This document shows positions 44,534-53,123 of a stretch of DNA of 64,000 nucleotides, in pieces. Within the stretch, counting starts at the first letter, position 1. The number at the start of each line of letters is the position of its first letter. The DNA is from Candidatus Zhuqueibacterota bacterium. GTDB lineage: Bacteria; Zhuqueibacterota; Zhuqueibacteria; Residuimicrobiales; Oceaniaggregativiventaceae. Below the pieces are notes generated by a model. It saw only the letters and a list, made by a program, of their open reading frames with translations. It ran no database searches and was not told the DNA's origin. Where the stretch lies: the NCBI GenBank assembly GCA_014728085.1, contig WJMF01000103.1:1-64000 (forward strand). The letters are read 5' to 3'. The position numbers were made by a program, and so were the translations under genes.

Positions 44534-45226
44534 ATGAATGATGTAAAGGTTCAACAACAACTTGAGGAGATCAACGAAAAACTCGACCGCATCACTGCCC
44601 GAATGGAGGAGCAAGAGAAAAGCCAGCAAGAGTGGAAAGAGTTAAAGAACGATCTCACACTCATCGGCACGGATGTTTTCAATTCAGCCGTTGAAGAGTT
44701 GCAGGATGTGGCAATATACTTTGACAGCCGCGATCTGGTCTTCTTGTTGAAAAAACTATTGCGTAACACACGCACACTCATCAACGTCCTCAATCAACTC
44801 GAATCCGCTGCCAACCTGATCGAAGACATCAAACCGCTCAGCAAGGATATGTTTGATGAACTTTTGCAACGGCTGCAGAAATTCGAGGAGAGGGGCTATT
44901 TTCAATTTATGCGACAGTCCGCCCGGCTTTTCGACACGATCATAGCCGATTTCAGCCCCGAGGACCTGGAAATGCTGAACAAGAGCCTGCCACACTTGCT
45001 CAGGGCAGTAAAGAGCCTGACAAAACCGGAGGTGATCGTTCCGGTTGCAAATGCAGCGGAGCAAATACAAAGCATAGAAATCGATACCGGGAAAGATATT
45101 TCCTATAGATCGCTGTTCAGACAGCTGAGAAATCCGGAGGTTAGAAAAGCGATGGCTTTTATGCTTGAATTTATAAAATCGGTCAACACACCTGAAAACA
45201 AACAATTAATCAAAGAAAATATGTAA
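44534..45226 (+). CDS. DUF1641 family protein
   Basis: 230 residues starting one base after the SQR-like stop. A strong N-terminal coiled coil (VQQQLEEINEKLDRITARME) is followed by an all-helical DUF1641 core (LLKKLLRNTRTLINVLNQLE; MFDELLQRLQKFEERGYFQF). In other bacteria DUF1641 proteins are found next to sulfide:quinone oxidoreductases and formate dehydrogenase-like genes, where they are thought to act as accessory or membrane-associating subunits. No enzymatic motif is visible. Confidence 0.85.
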   Translation: MNDVKVQQQLEEINEKLDRITARMEEQEKSQQEWKELKNDLTLIGTDVFNSAVEELQDVAIYFDSRDLVFLLKKLLRNTRTLINVLNQLESAANLIEDIKPLSKDMFDELLQRLQKFEERGYFQFMRQSARLFDTIIADFSPEDLEMLNKSLPHLLRAVKSLTKPEVIVPVANAAEQIQSIEIDTGKDISYRSLFRQLRNPEVRKAMAFMLEFIKSVNTPENKQLIKENM

Positions 45227-45245
45227 ACATCAAGGAGGTCATATT

Positions 45246-45563
45246 ATGCCTGTTAAAAATTTTGCCGGTAAACAAGTAAAAGTTGATGAAGAAGGATTTC
45301 TGCTAAATCCTGATGATTGGACAGAAGAAATCGCCTCGGAATTGGCAAGCGCAGAAGGAATCGACGAATTGACCGACAAACACTGGAAACTGCTTGTTTT
45401 CATGCGGGAAGACTATAAAGAGAACGGAAAGATCCCAACCATCCGTAGAATCAAAAACAACGCGGGAATTCCGGTCAAGGAGATTTATTCTCTCTTTCCG
45501 GATGGTCCGGCCAAAAAAGCAGCAAAGATTGCCGGACTGGGTAAACCGGAAGGTTGTGTCTGA
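45246..45563 (+). CDS. TusE/DsrC-family sulfur carrier with a single C-terminal cysteine
   Basis: 105 residues with AGGAGG upstream. The fold motifs are clear: DEEGFLLNPDDWTEEIA near the start, HWKLLVFMREDYKENGKIPTIR in the middle, and the flexible arm ending KIAGLGKPEGCV. C104 is the penultimate residue, equivalent to the reactive CysA. The second cysteine of dissimilatory DsrC, 11 residues earlier, is Ala93 here. The protein can therefore carry persulfide like TusE but cannot make the DsrC intramolecular trisulfide. It sits between DUF1641 and DsrE in the sulfur cassette. Confidence 0.93.
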   Translation: MPVKNFAGKQVKVDEEGFLLNPDDWTEEIASELASAEGIDELTDKHWKLLVFMREDYKENGKIPTIRRIKNNAGIPVKEIYSLFPDGPAKKAAKIAGLGKPEGCV

Positions 45564-45603
45564 GATATCTGTTTTTATCGTTAAATAATCAGGAGGTATT
45601 TGA

Positions 45604-46074
45604 ATGTCGAATGAAAAAATAAATAAAGTATCCGTCATTATCTCAAAAGGATCACTTGACGGCGTCTATCCCGGCTTAATTATGGCAAATGGTGCCCGCA
45701 TGGATGGCATCGAGGCCAATATTTTCTTTACCTTTTTCGGTCTTGAAACCATCCTTAAAAAGCGCATGAACAAAATCAAGGTTGCGACTGTCGGTAACCC
45801 GGCCATGCACCTTCCCTCGCTGATAGGGATATTGCCGGGCATGTCTGCTTTTGCAACCGCACAAATGAAAAAGGAGATGGAGAAACTTGACATCCCCCCT
45901 GTTCCCGAATTTATCGAAATGGTACACGCTGCCGGCGCCAAACTCTACGCCTGCAAGGCAACTGTGGATATGTTTCACCTGACAAAGGATGATTTTACCG
46001 AGGAAACCGAGGATATCATCAATGTCGCCAAATTCTATGAAATTGCGGCCGGAGGCGAGATCATTTTTACCTGA
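45604..46074 (+). CDS. DsrE-family (DsrE2-like) sulfurtransferase
   Basis: 156 residues with AGGAGG just upstream. The N-terminal beta-alpha fold (VSVIISKGSLDGVYPGLIMA) and the motif AKLYACKATVDMF with C117 match the DsrE/DsrF/DsrH superfamily, closest to the DsrE2 branch because of the hydrophobic mid-segment at about 66-85. Such proteins pass persulfide sulfur to TusE/DsrC-type carriers, which fits its position directly after that gene. It ends the five-gene sulfur cassette. Confidence 0.88.
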   Translation: MSNEKINKVSVIISKGSLDGVYPGLIMANGARMDGIEANIFFTFFGLETILKKRMNKIKVATVGNPAMHLPSLIGILPGMSAFATAQMKKEMEKLDIPPVPEFIEMVHAAGAKLYACKATVDMFHLTKDDFTEETEDIINVAKFYEIAAGGEIIFT

Positions 46075-46224
46075 TTTTTGTTTTACCATTAAAACAGATT
46101 TTTATCGCGGGCTGTATTAAAAGTATTTTTATTTGACGGTATGCGTTACAAAATCCTATTGGGGATGAATTGTATTTGCTCCCGGCGCTCGGTGGTTTAT
46201 AATTAACGATACAAGTGTAACGGC

Positions 46225-46258
46225 AATGCACCAGCTTTGATAATGCATCAGCTTTGAT
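46225..46258. repeat. Two tandem 17-bp units
   Basis: AATGCACCAGCTTTGAT is followed at once by AATGCATCAGCTTTGAT, differing at one base. It lies in the 267-base gap between convergent genes, which otherwise shows nothing I can assign. Confidence 0.8.
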
Positions 46259-46341
46259 ATAGCCCCGCAAGATCTGTTGTGTCTTCAGGTTCGGGAGAAC
46301 ATTCCAGAGTATATTGAATACAGCACATAGTGCTCGTCCTT

Positions 46342-47118
46342 TCACGCATGCATACCGCCATCCATCAGAATAGTTTCACCATTGATATAGGCTGAGGCAT
46401 TCGAAGCCAGAAAAACAACCACCCCTTTGATATCATCATATTCTGCCATGCGGCCAAGCGGAACTTTGGCCGAATAATTTTCCACAAATCGTTGTGCCTG
46501 GTGCGCCCAAAGCCCGCCCGGACTGATTGCATTGACCCGAACACCATACCGGGCCAGAACCCGGGCCAGATACCGCGTTAACGTAACAAGTCCCCCCTTG
46601 TGAAAAAAATAATCAGGCGGCGGATCGCCCATATCAGTACCGAGGTAATTGGACAAGTCCGGTCCATACATACCCATCATGGAGGCGATATTGATGATAA
46701 CGCCGCCACCGCCGGAGCTGATGAGATCAGCCATCTGCCGTAAAATATCAAACATGCCGGTGGCATTGACCGCCATGGATTGTTGGAATTTTTCGAGCGG
46801 ATCGTCATAGCCCTTCATTGGCCTGCTAACAGCATTGTTTACAAAAACATCCAGCCGGCCAAACCGGGAGACGATTTCATTCTTCAGCTGAAGGACAGAA
46901 TCATGGTCTGCCTGATCGACCTTTAGAGCCTGAACATCGAGGCCTCTTTGTGCAAATGCGTCGGCAAGCGCCTTGCCCGCTTTTAAACGCCTCGACGCAG
47001 TGATTACCCTGCCACCTGCCTCGGCCAACGCTTCGACGATCGGCTTGCCGTATAAACCCGTTCCGCCGGTTACGAGAATAACTTTTTCTTTTAACGAAAA
47101 CAATTCATTCACATGCAT
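46342..47118 (-). CDS. SDR-family oxidoreductase
   Basis: About 258 residues from ATG 47118 with AAAGGG upstream; a longer frame exists but lacks a ribosome site. The NAD(P) loop VTGGTGLYGKP, FVNNAV and the active-site YFFHK are the classical SDR set, with ISPGGL and the C-terminal NGETILMDGG. It would reduce or oxidise a sugar, polyol or gluconate-type carbonyl. It is the last gene of the 13-gene amino-sugar operon. Confidence 0.92.
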   Translation of the reverse strand: MHVNELFSLKEKVILVTGGTGLYGKPIVEALAEAGGRVITASRRLKAGKALADAFAQRGLDVQALKVDQADHDSVLQLKNEIVSRFGRLDVFVNNAVSRPMKGYDDPLEKFQQSMAVNATGMFDILRQMADLISSGGGGVIINIASMMGMYGPDLSNYLGTDMGDPPPDYFFHKGGLVTLTRYLARVLARYGVRVNAISPGGLWAHQAQRFVENYSAKVPLGRMAEYDDIKGVVVFLASNASAYINGETILMDGGMHA

Positions 47119-47233
47119 AGCTGACCCTTTATCATAATCACATTCAAAAATATATCCCCCGCTTTCGCTAACCATTCATTTATAAGATAATCCACCTGAT
47201 CGTGCGCCTATCTCAAAACATTTGCGCCAGGCC

Positions 47234-47668
47234 TCAATAGTTACAAGTCCTGATCTCCAGTATACAAAAAGCCCGTTTAGCATCGAAGGTCAAATCGAAT
47301 TCCAGGCCAAAGGATTCTGCAATTCGACGATATAGATGGTCGCAGTGCCGGCAATAGTCGGGATAGGGCTCAATAAACTCACTCTCCAATAAACGCCCCA
47401 AGCTCGGACAGCGGTTCATAATGATTCGAAAAACACCCTTCTTTTCATCCAAATCCATACTGAAATCCGCAGCCTCCTCCTGAAGGGTTCTGCTCCAGTA
47501 GATAAAACAACCTTTCAATCCATGCTCGGCAATAGATCGGCGCAAATTATCCAGAAAGGTATCCGACAAGTGGTGCCAGAACTCGACAACACTCTCTTTG
47601 CCGTAGCAATGATGAAGAAACCTGAACAGTTCATTATAAGCCGGAATAAATTCGGTACAGGAGATCAT
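47234..47668 (-). CDS. ATC hydrolase-like protein, second of a pair
   Basis: 144 residues starting at 47668 (MISCTEF), where ATGA joins it to the stop of its neighbour; AAGGA precedes. The C-terminal half carries RIIMNRCPSLGRLLES, PYPDYCRHCDHLYRRIAESF and FDLTFDAKRAFCILEI, a cysteine pattern seen in the L-2-amino-thiazoline-4-carboxylic acid hydrolase-like family (PF14196-type). Its partner at 47665-48132 looks like a diverged copy. The family name reflects one studied member; here a hydrolase on a sugar intermediate is equally possible. Confidence 0.65.
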   Translation of the reverse strand: MISCTEFIPAYNELFRFLHHCYGKESVVEFWHHLSDTFLDNLRRSIAEHGLKGCFIYWSRTLQEEAADFSMDLDEKKGVFRIIMNRCPSLGRLLESEFIEPYPDYCRHCDHLYRRIAESFGLEFDLTFDAKRAFCILEIRTCNY

Positions 47669-48132
47669 GTCATCCTTCGAAATGTTTGCACGCAGCGACC
47701 GCTGCCCGGCACAACATCGCAGTGAGCCTGACAGCCGCTTTGCCGGCAAATGGTTTCATTGACCACGATTGTTGATGTACAAAAACGATCGGTATAGTAA
47801 AGGTTATTTCGTTTCAAGTGCTCAATAGCGGGGCAACGCTTCACCTCGAGCTGTAAATGATCCTCTTTCCAATAGAGTTCAAATTCTCCGCCTTCCAGGG
47901 TAAAAACACGTCGCAAATGATCCTCAAGTGCCTTCAGGCCGCGCCGTTTGATTTCAAAAATCAGGGGTTTGTAGACGGTTTCCCCCACATGGCGCAGGTA
48001 AGCATGGGTGATTTCATAACCATAGGTTTCGTCAAGATATTTGATCGCATAGCAGAGAGCACCGTGGAAATCCTTATGCAGATAAAGATGCTCCCCGCCT
48101 TTACCATCAAGATGTTGGGTTACCTCTTTCAT
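47665..48132 (-). CDS. ATC hydrolase-like protein, first of a pair
   Basis: 155 residues. It overlaps the Gfo/Idh/MocA gene upstream by four bases (ATGA) and the next gene by four. GALCYAIKYLDETYGYEITH, FTLEGGEFELYWKEDHLQLE and KRCPAIEHLKRN are followed by cysteines in ETICRQSGCQAHC and a terminal GRCVQTFRR. This resembles the ATC hydrolase-like family found in carbohydrate clusters of Planctomycetota and others. It probably works as a pair with the product of 47234-47668. Confidence 0.65.
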   Translation of the reverse strand: MKEVTQHLDGKGGEHLYLHKDFHGALCYAIKYLDETYGYEITHAYLRHVGETVYKPLIFEIKRRGLKALEDHLRRVFTLEGGEFELYWKEDHLQLEVKRCPAIEHLKRNNLYYTDRFCTSTIVVNETICRQSGCQAHCDVVPGSGRCVQTFRRMT

Positions 48133-49055
48133 ACCGTTTCCAATTCAATCACAGCCCCGTTCTGCCTGCGGCTTTGATCAGCTGCGATTAATGTTTTTAC
48201 TATATTCACCGTAGCGTCAAAATTCAGGCGACTCTTCCCTGCTCTAACCCCTGAAACAAACTCTGCCAAATTGCGGCGAAACATGGCATACCAGTCGTTA
48301 TATTCAATCAGTTGCCAGCGCTCACGACCATAAAGGGAAATCTGAAATGTCGGGGCAATATCCCGATAGAGAAAGACAACAGCGGTTAATCCGTTTGCAA
48401 ACAAAATTTCAACGCGATTCTGACATTCGTTGCCAAAGTGACGAACTGATTTCACCGCAGGATCGCCCAGGAGGGTAAACATCGCTTCCAGCATGTGTAC
48501 TCCGTATTTAAACCAATCCTTTTTACCCACTGCAACTGCGAATTCCAGTGCACCCAACTCGCCGAGCTCGCGAGAGCAGGCCATTGTCTCTGTGGCATAG
48601 CGCATCGATGAACAACTCATTATAAAAGCCCCGGCATCAACCTGATGAATAAAATAGTGCAAATCTGCGAGATTAATCGCCAGCGGCTTGTCGATAAAAA
48701 CAGGAATTTTAGCCTTGAGAAAGGGTTCGGCCATTTCCACATGGCGATCGCCGTCATCGCGCGCGAGAATAACCGCATCAACGACGCCGGTGAGATCATT
48801 GAGATCGGCACATACGTGTTCAATAAAAGCGGCCCGGGCAATTTTTTGTGAACTTACCGGGTCCTGTGTCCATATATGCGTAACCCGGGCGTCATCAATT
48901 CCCAGAGTATCTTCATTCTCAGCCAGATATTGAGCGATAACCGGAAATCCACAAGCCGCAATCGTGCGTTTATCGTACCGCCCATTGATAATTGCGGACC
49001 ACGAATAAGGGTGACCATTTCCCTCGCTCATACCGATCATTCCAATTTTCATCAT
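48129..49055 (-). CDS. Gfo/Idh/MocA-family dehydrogenase
   Basis: About 308 residues from ATG 49055 with GAGG seven bases upstream. The N-terminal NAD fold begins KIGMIGMSEGNGHPYSW, with an atypical glycine loop, and VFIDKPLAINLADL near residue 118 holds the Lys-Pro of the EKP active-site motif (here DKP). It would oxidise or epimerise a sugar or inositol-like substrate. It is coupled by ATGA to the ATC hydrolase-like gene. A second, more typical member lies at 55424-56572. Confidence 0.88.
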   Translation of the reverse strand: MMKIGMIGMSEGNGHPYSWSAIINGRYDKRTIAACGFPVIAQYLAENEDTLGIDDARVTHIWTQDPVSSQKIARAAFIEHVCADLNDLTGVVDAVILARDDGDRHVEMAEPFLKAKIPVFIDKPLAINLADLHYFIHQVDAGAFIMSCSSMRYATETMACSRELGELGALEFAVAVGKKDWFKYGVHMLEAMFTLLGDPAVKSVRHFGNECQNRVEILFANGLTAVVFLYRDIAPTFQISLYGRERWQLIEYNDWYAMFRRNLAEFVSGVRAGKSRLNFDATVNIVKTLIAADQSRRQNGAVIELETV

Positions 49056-49134
49056 CTTCAATCCTCTTATTGCCAGTGTAACAGTAAACCCCAAACAACT
49101 GATGTATCGCTTGCCTTTGGGCATAGAGCAACGA

Positions 49135-50073
49135 TCATAGCCATCCCTTCTTGTCCCATATCCTCAAATCAAGAAAATCGGCATCCGGATACGCCCGTTC
49201 ACGTAATTGTCTGACGATTTCCCGACCGAGATAACGGTTATCTGCCATTTGAACCGCTTGTTGCAGATAGGTGAATTGATCGATACCGACCAGCACCGTC
49301 GACACAGAGGGAAAAGCCAGAATGAATTTAACAGATAGCTCTGCCAGATTTCGAACCGGCTCTTTCACCCACTCTTCAAGAGCTTCGACATGGGTTTGAA
49401 CCGGTTCGAGCGCCGGATGCAGCTCACAGTTTTTACGGGCCAAAATGCCTTTAAACAGAGCAGACCGAACCATAACACCGATACCGCGTTTGCCCGCCAG
49501 TTCGATATAGGGCAGCTGGCGCTGATCGAGCAGATTAAAGGGCACCTGAACGACATCGTAGAAACCGCTCTCGATCGCATTGGCGGTTTCTGCCGTTGTA
49601 TAAGTGGAAACACCGACAGCATGTACGAGGCGGTTCTTTTTCAGGTATGACAACGCTTCCCGAACCGCCGGATGGTTCTGGATTGTTATAGCGCTGTCGT
49701 GGAGCAAAAAGAGATCGAGATAAGCGGTATGTAAAGCGAGCAGACTTTGCCGGCAAGAGTCAACAACAAAGCGGCAAAGGGCTTTATCCGGTAGTTTGGC
49801 CGGAAGATGTTTGCACTTGCTGCAAATAATAATCTGGTCGCGCCTGTCTGCAAATGCGCGCCCGATCAGCGCTTCACTGCGGCCATATTCCCTCGCCGTG
49901 TCGAAAAAATTAATACCCGTCTGCAGTGCATTCTGCAAAAGCGCAATGGAAGTTTGTTCCGCCGGCGGTTCTGTATTTCTGCCCACGCCAATGCCATAGG
50001 GCATGCCGATTTCCACCCCGCCAAAACCGATTTCTGAAACCAGCCCGCATTTGCCTAATGAACGTTTTTGCAT
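49135..50073 (-). CDS. Aldo/keto reductase
   Basis: 312 residues. FFDTAREYGRSEALIGRAF at about 57-75 holds the catalytic Asp and Tyr, IIICSKCKHLP takes the Lys region and DLFLLHDSAI the His region. The C-terminal FPSVSTVLVGIDQFTYLQQA is the NADPH segment. It is a soluble carbonyl reductase and probably handles a sugar or sugar-lactone step in this operon. Confidence 0.92.
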   Translation of the reverse strand: MQKRSLGKCGLVSEIGFGGVEIGMPYGIGVGRNTEPPAEQTSIALLQNALQTGINFFDTAREYGRSEALIGRAFADRRDQIIICSKCKHLPAKLPDKALCRFVVDSCRQSLLALHTAYLDLFLLHDSAITIQNHPAVREALSYLKKNRLVHAVGVSTYTTAETANAIESGFYDVVQVPFNLLDQRQLPYIELAGKRGIGVMVRSALFKGILARKNCELHPALEPVQTHVEALEEWVKEPVRNLAELSVKFILAFPSVSTVLVGIDQFTYLQQAVQMADNRYLGREIVRQLRERAYPDADFLDLRIWDKKGWL

Positions 50074-50146
50074 TTGTCGTTACCTGCAGCTCTAACTTTA
50101 ATCGCAATGCATTTCATGTGATTTACATGTTCCGTCATATATTGGG

Positions 50147-51661
50147 TTAGTGCCTTCGGCCTGCTTGAAGATTATTTGCTTTTTTATTAAAAATCCATCC
50201 CAAAAACAGGCTGCTTCCGACCCCGACGATAAAAGAGACCGGAATCATCCATAAAAATGAAACTGCGGTGCCAAAAATTTCCTGTGAAAAACTAATCAAA
50301 GACGAAGCCAGGACTGCCGCCAGAGTGCCGATAAAGGTAGCGCGCTCATTTGCGTTTTTAATAAAAAGGGCGATAAAAAAGGGAACGAACAGCGGTCCGG
50401 TGAGTAGATTCACCGTTTTATAGGTGAGTTCCAGCAGGTTGCCTTTAACATGGCCGACCAGAAGGCTCAGCAGAACCACAAACAAGCCGATCAGCAGAGA
50501 TATCCTTTTGGCCAACACCACTTCATCTTTACTGCTCATTTCCTTTTTGCGAAAGCGGGCCAAAAAATCCCGACTAATAACCAGACAGGATGAATTGACA
50601 CCTGAAGAGAGGCTGGACATAGCAGCCGCCATCAATCCGGCGAAAATCAGTCCCGACAGACCGCCGGGCAAACCGGTAACGATAAATCTTGGCAGCAACA
50701 AATCCGCTTCCTGGGTAATGGAACGGCCGGGCGAAAGCAACAGGCTGTGTTTTTGAAAAAAAGCAAGTAAGGCGAGTCCGAGTACACCGAGCAGTGCCAG
50801 CACCAAAAAATTGGAAACCAGAGAGGCAAGATACATCTTTCGGGCAGCCTGCGCATCTCGCGTAGAGAGATAGCGTTGTATAGCCATTTGATCCGAACCC
50901 GCCGTGCAAACATACCAGGCAAACATTCCCCATATAGCGGTTAAAAAACTGACTCTTGCCCTGGTATCAAAAAAGGTCCAGCCCGCCCAGTTTTCCGACC
51001 AGGTGGTCGGCCACCAGCCCGAAACACCGCCCATATCCCGGTTGATCAGATAAAGAGCCAATAATGCACCGAAAAATAAAATAAAGGTTTGCATCACATC
51101 CGTAAACACCACACCCCGCAATCCGCCCATTGAGGTGTAAACAATGGTAATGGCACCGATAGCCAAACTCACCCATAAGGCGGTTCCCTCCGACCATCCC
51201 ATTATCGGGATGATGATCTTTTCCGCGACCATATAAATGATAACCGCCATCCAGATCAGGCGTAAAAGCAAAAACAAAATCGATCCGAGCATGCGCACGC
51301 TCAGCCCGATTTTTATTTCGAGCAATTCGTACGCACTGCTTACCGGTTGTTTCATAATAACCGGTATTAGCCACCAGGCGACAACATAATAGACGAGCGG
51401 GAACGCCAGCAGCATGGACCAGTACATTGGACCATTTTTGATCATTTCGCCGGGAAGAGAGAGATACGTAATCGCGCTGAACAGAGTAGCAAACAATGAC
51501 AAGCCCACTGCCCAGGGCTTCATCTGTCTGCCGCCCAGCATATAATCCTTGATGTCCTTGTTTCGCTTTGAATAGTACCAGCCGACCCCCAGCATCACCA
51601 GACCATAAAAAACAATGACAATCCAATCCCATACACTCAGAAGATTTACAGTAGCATCCAT
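50147..51661 (-). CDS. Sodium:solute symporter (SSS family)
   Basis: 504 residues with about 13 spans. YSKRNKDIKDYMLGGRQMKPW at the start, SAITYLSLPGEM, and GSDQMAIQRYLSTRDAQAARKM at about 252-273 are SSS hallmarks. It is closer to the sugar or inositol branch than the one at 10736-12415. It lies inside the 13-gene operon next to the FGGY kinase, so it is the likely importer of that pathway's substrate. Confidence 0.92.
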   Translation of the reverse strand: MDATVNLLSVWDWIVIVFYGLVMLGVGWYYSKRNKDIKDYMLGGRQMKPWAVGLSLFATLFSAITYLSLPGEMIKNGPMYWSMLLAFPLVYYVVAWWLIPVIMKQPVSSAYELLEIKIGLSVRMLGSILFLLLRLIWMAVIIYMVAEKIIIPIMGWSEGTALWVSLAIGAITIVYTSMGGLRGVVFTDVMQTFILFFGALLALYLINRDMGGVSGWWPTTWSENWAGWTFFDTRARVSFLTAIWGMFAWYVCTAGSDQMAIQRYLSTRDAQAARKMYLASLVSNFLVLALLGVLGLALLAFFQKHSLLLSPGRSITQEADLLLPRFIVTGLPGGLSGLIFAGLMAAAMSSLSSGVNSSCLVISRDFLARFRKKEMSSKDEVVLAKRISLLIGLFVVLLSLLVGHVKGNLLELTYKTVNLLTGPLFVPFFIALFIKNANERATFIGTLAAVLASSLISFSQEIFGTAVSFLWMIPVSFIVGVGSSLFLGWIFNKKANNLQAGRRH

Positions 51662-51677
51662 ATTCTCTCCCCGCCGT

Positions 51678-53087
51678 TTAGGTCATTAGTCGTGATCGGT
51701 TCTTCTTTATCCAACGGTGATATTTTTCAACATTTTTCTTGTCAGGATAAAAAACAGATTGCTGATCCGGCCACTCCTCAGAGCACGCTTTGAGCGAAGG
51801 ATAGCAACCATATCCAACCGCAGCCAGCATGGCGGCACCGCGACTGGCAGGTTCTTCACAGCCGCTCCGGATCACCGGCACGCCGAGCATGTCGGCCTTG
51901 ATCTGCAACCACAAGTCGCTTTTTGCGCCCCCACCTGTGGCCAAAACGTCTGCGGGCAGGGTGCGGTCGAACAAAAGCGCGATGAGCTCGACAAAATCCA
52001 GTGCCGTTGATTCAAGTACAGAGCGAACATAATGGCCGGGCGTATAGTCGCCCTGACCTTTACTAAACCGGTTCGTCTGATTTTGCCAAATAGCCACAAG
52101 ACCATCGCACCCCGGCTCTACAGCCCCAGCAAGCTCGAACAGATCCTTAAACGATTGCTGTGGCATAACTGTTTTTAAATAATAATCAAGCGCTCTCGTG
52201 CCATTCTCCCTAAAAGCAAGTTGATAACAAGTCAAGCCATCTGTTGCCGGACCGGTATGACAATTTTTCTTTGGCTGATAGCGGTCAAGATATCTAAAAC
52301 AGGCAAGTACCGTACCCGTTGATTCGCTGCACCGATGATGATCCTTTACGCCGGCTCCAATAGCAGCGATATGATGATCCAGTCCGCCGGCGATGAAGGG
52401 AATATTCCGGGGAATTCCCAGAGGGTTTGAGCGGGTTTTCCCTGTCATGGAACCGGGTTTTTTGACAACGCTCAGACTCTGTTTTTCGATGCCCAGGCAA
52501 TCCAGAGCACGCTGCCACCAGGAGCATGATTTCAAATCCAGTAATCCGAGAAGAGAAGCGGTTCCGGCATCTCCCGCCCTTTCTCCGGTACACATAAAGG
52601 TAAAAAAATCGGACAAGGTCATAACACAATCTGCGCGATTCCATATGTCGGGTTCATTCTGTCTGAACCAGACCAGCTTGTTGAGACAAAATTGATGGCT
52701 GAACAGGCCCAGACCGGTTGTCATCAAAAAGTCACTTTTATTTACAAAACCCTCCAGCGTTCTATCCAGAACGGCGGCCCGGTCGTCAGGCCACAAAACA
52801 ATCGGGGTCAGAGGATGCAGAGCCTTGTTTAACAGCACAAAACTGTTGGCTTGCGAAGCATAAGATACAGCAACGATATCGTCCGAGCCTGAACCGGCTT
52901 GGTGACAAACCTCTGCGATGGCGCCATTAAGCAAAGATATAAACCGACTGACCTCCAGTTCACACCTGACGCCATCTATAGACGGATTTACGGCCACCCT
53001 TGTCAAGCCAACCAGCCGGCCATCCGGCATATAGAGAGCGGCCTTGAAATAGGTTGTACCAAGATCAATTCCGAGTATATAGGTCAT
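51678..53087 (-). CDS. FGGY-family carbohydrate kinase
   Basis: 469 residues. ILGIDLGTTYFKAALYMPDG at residues 4-23 is the phosphate-1 loop; GGLDHHIAAIGAGV and TGGGAKSDLWLQIKADMLG in the second half complete the ATPase fold. It phosphorylates a pentulose, hexulose or related polyol after import. It is adjacent to the symporter. The substrate is not obvious, and it could be an acetylated or amino-sugar derivative given nagA in the same operon. Confidence 0.92.
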   Translation of the reverse strand: MTYILGIDLGTTYFKAALYMPDGRLVGLTRVAVNPSIDGVRCELEVSRFISLLNGAIAEVCHQAGSGSDDIVAVSYASQANSFVLLNKALHPLTPIVLWPDDRAAVLDRTLEGFVNKSDFLMTTGLGLFSHQFCLNKLVWFRQNEPDIWNRADCVMTLSDFFTFMCTGERAGDAGTASLLGLLDLKSCSWWQRALDCLGIEKQSLSVVKKPGSMTGKTRSNPLGIPRNIPFIAGGLDHHIAAIGAGVKDHHRCSESTGTVLACFRYLDRYQPKKNCHTGPATDGLTCYQLAFRENGTRALDYYLKTVMPQQSFKDLFELAGAVEPGCDGLVAIWQNQTNRFSKGQGDYTPGHYVRSVLESTALDFVELIALLFDRTLPADVLATGGGAKSDLWLQIKADMLGVPVIRSGCEEPASRGAAMLAAVGYGCYPSLKACSEEWPDQQSVFYPDKKNVEKYHRWIKKNRSRLMT

Positions 53088-53123
53088 TGCATCCGTTTTC
53101 CATAGATATTACCGCAAAAATGT

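Noticed and set aside
46067..46345. A 92-codon open frame on the minus strand in an intergenic gap
   Set aside because: It has no ribosome site, overlaps the DsrE stop and the SDR end, and spans the tandem repeat. The composition is not protein-like.
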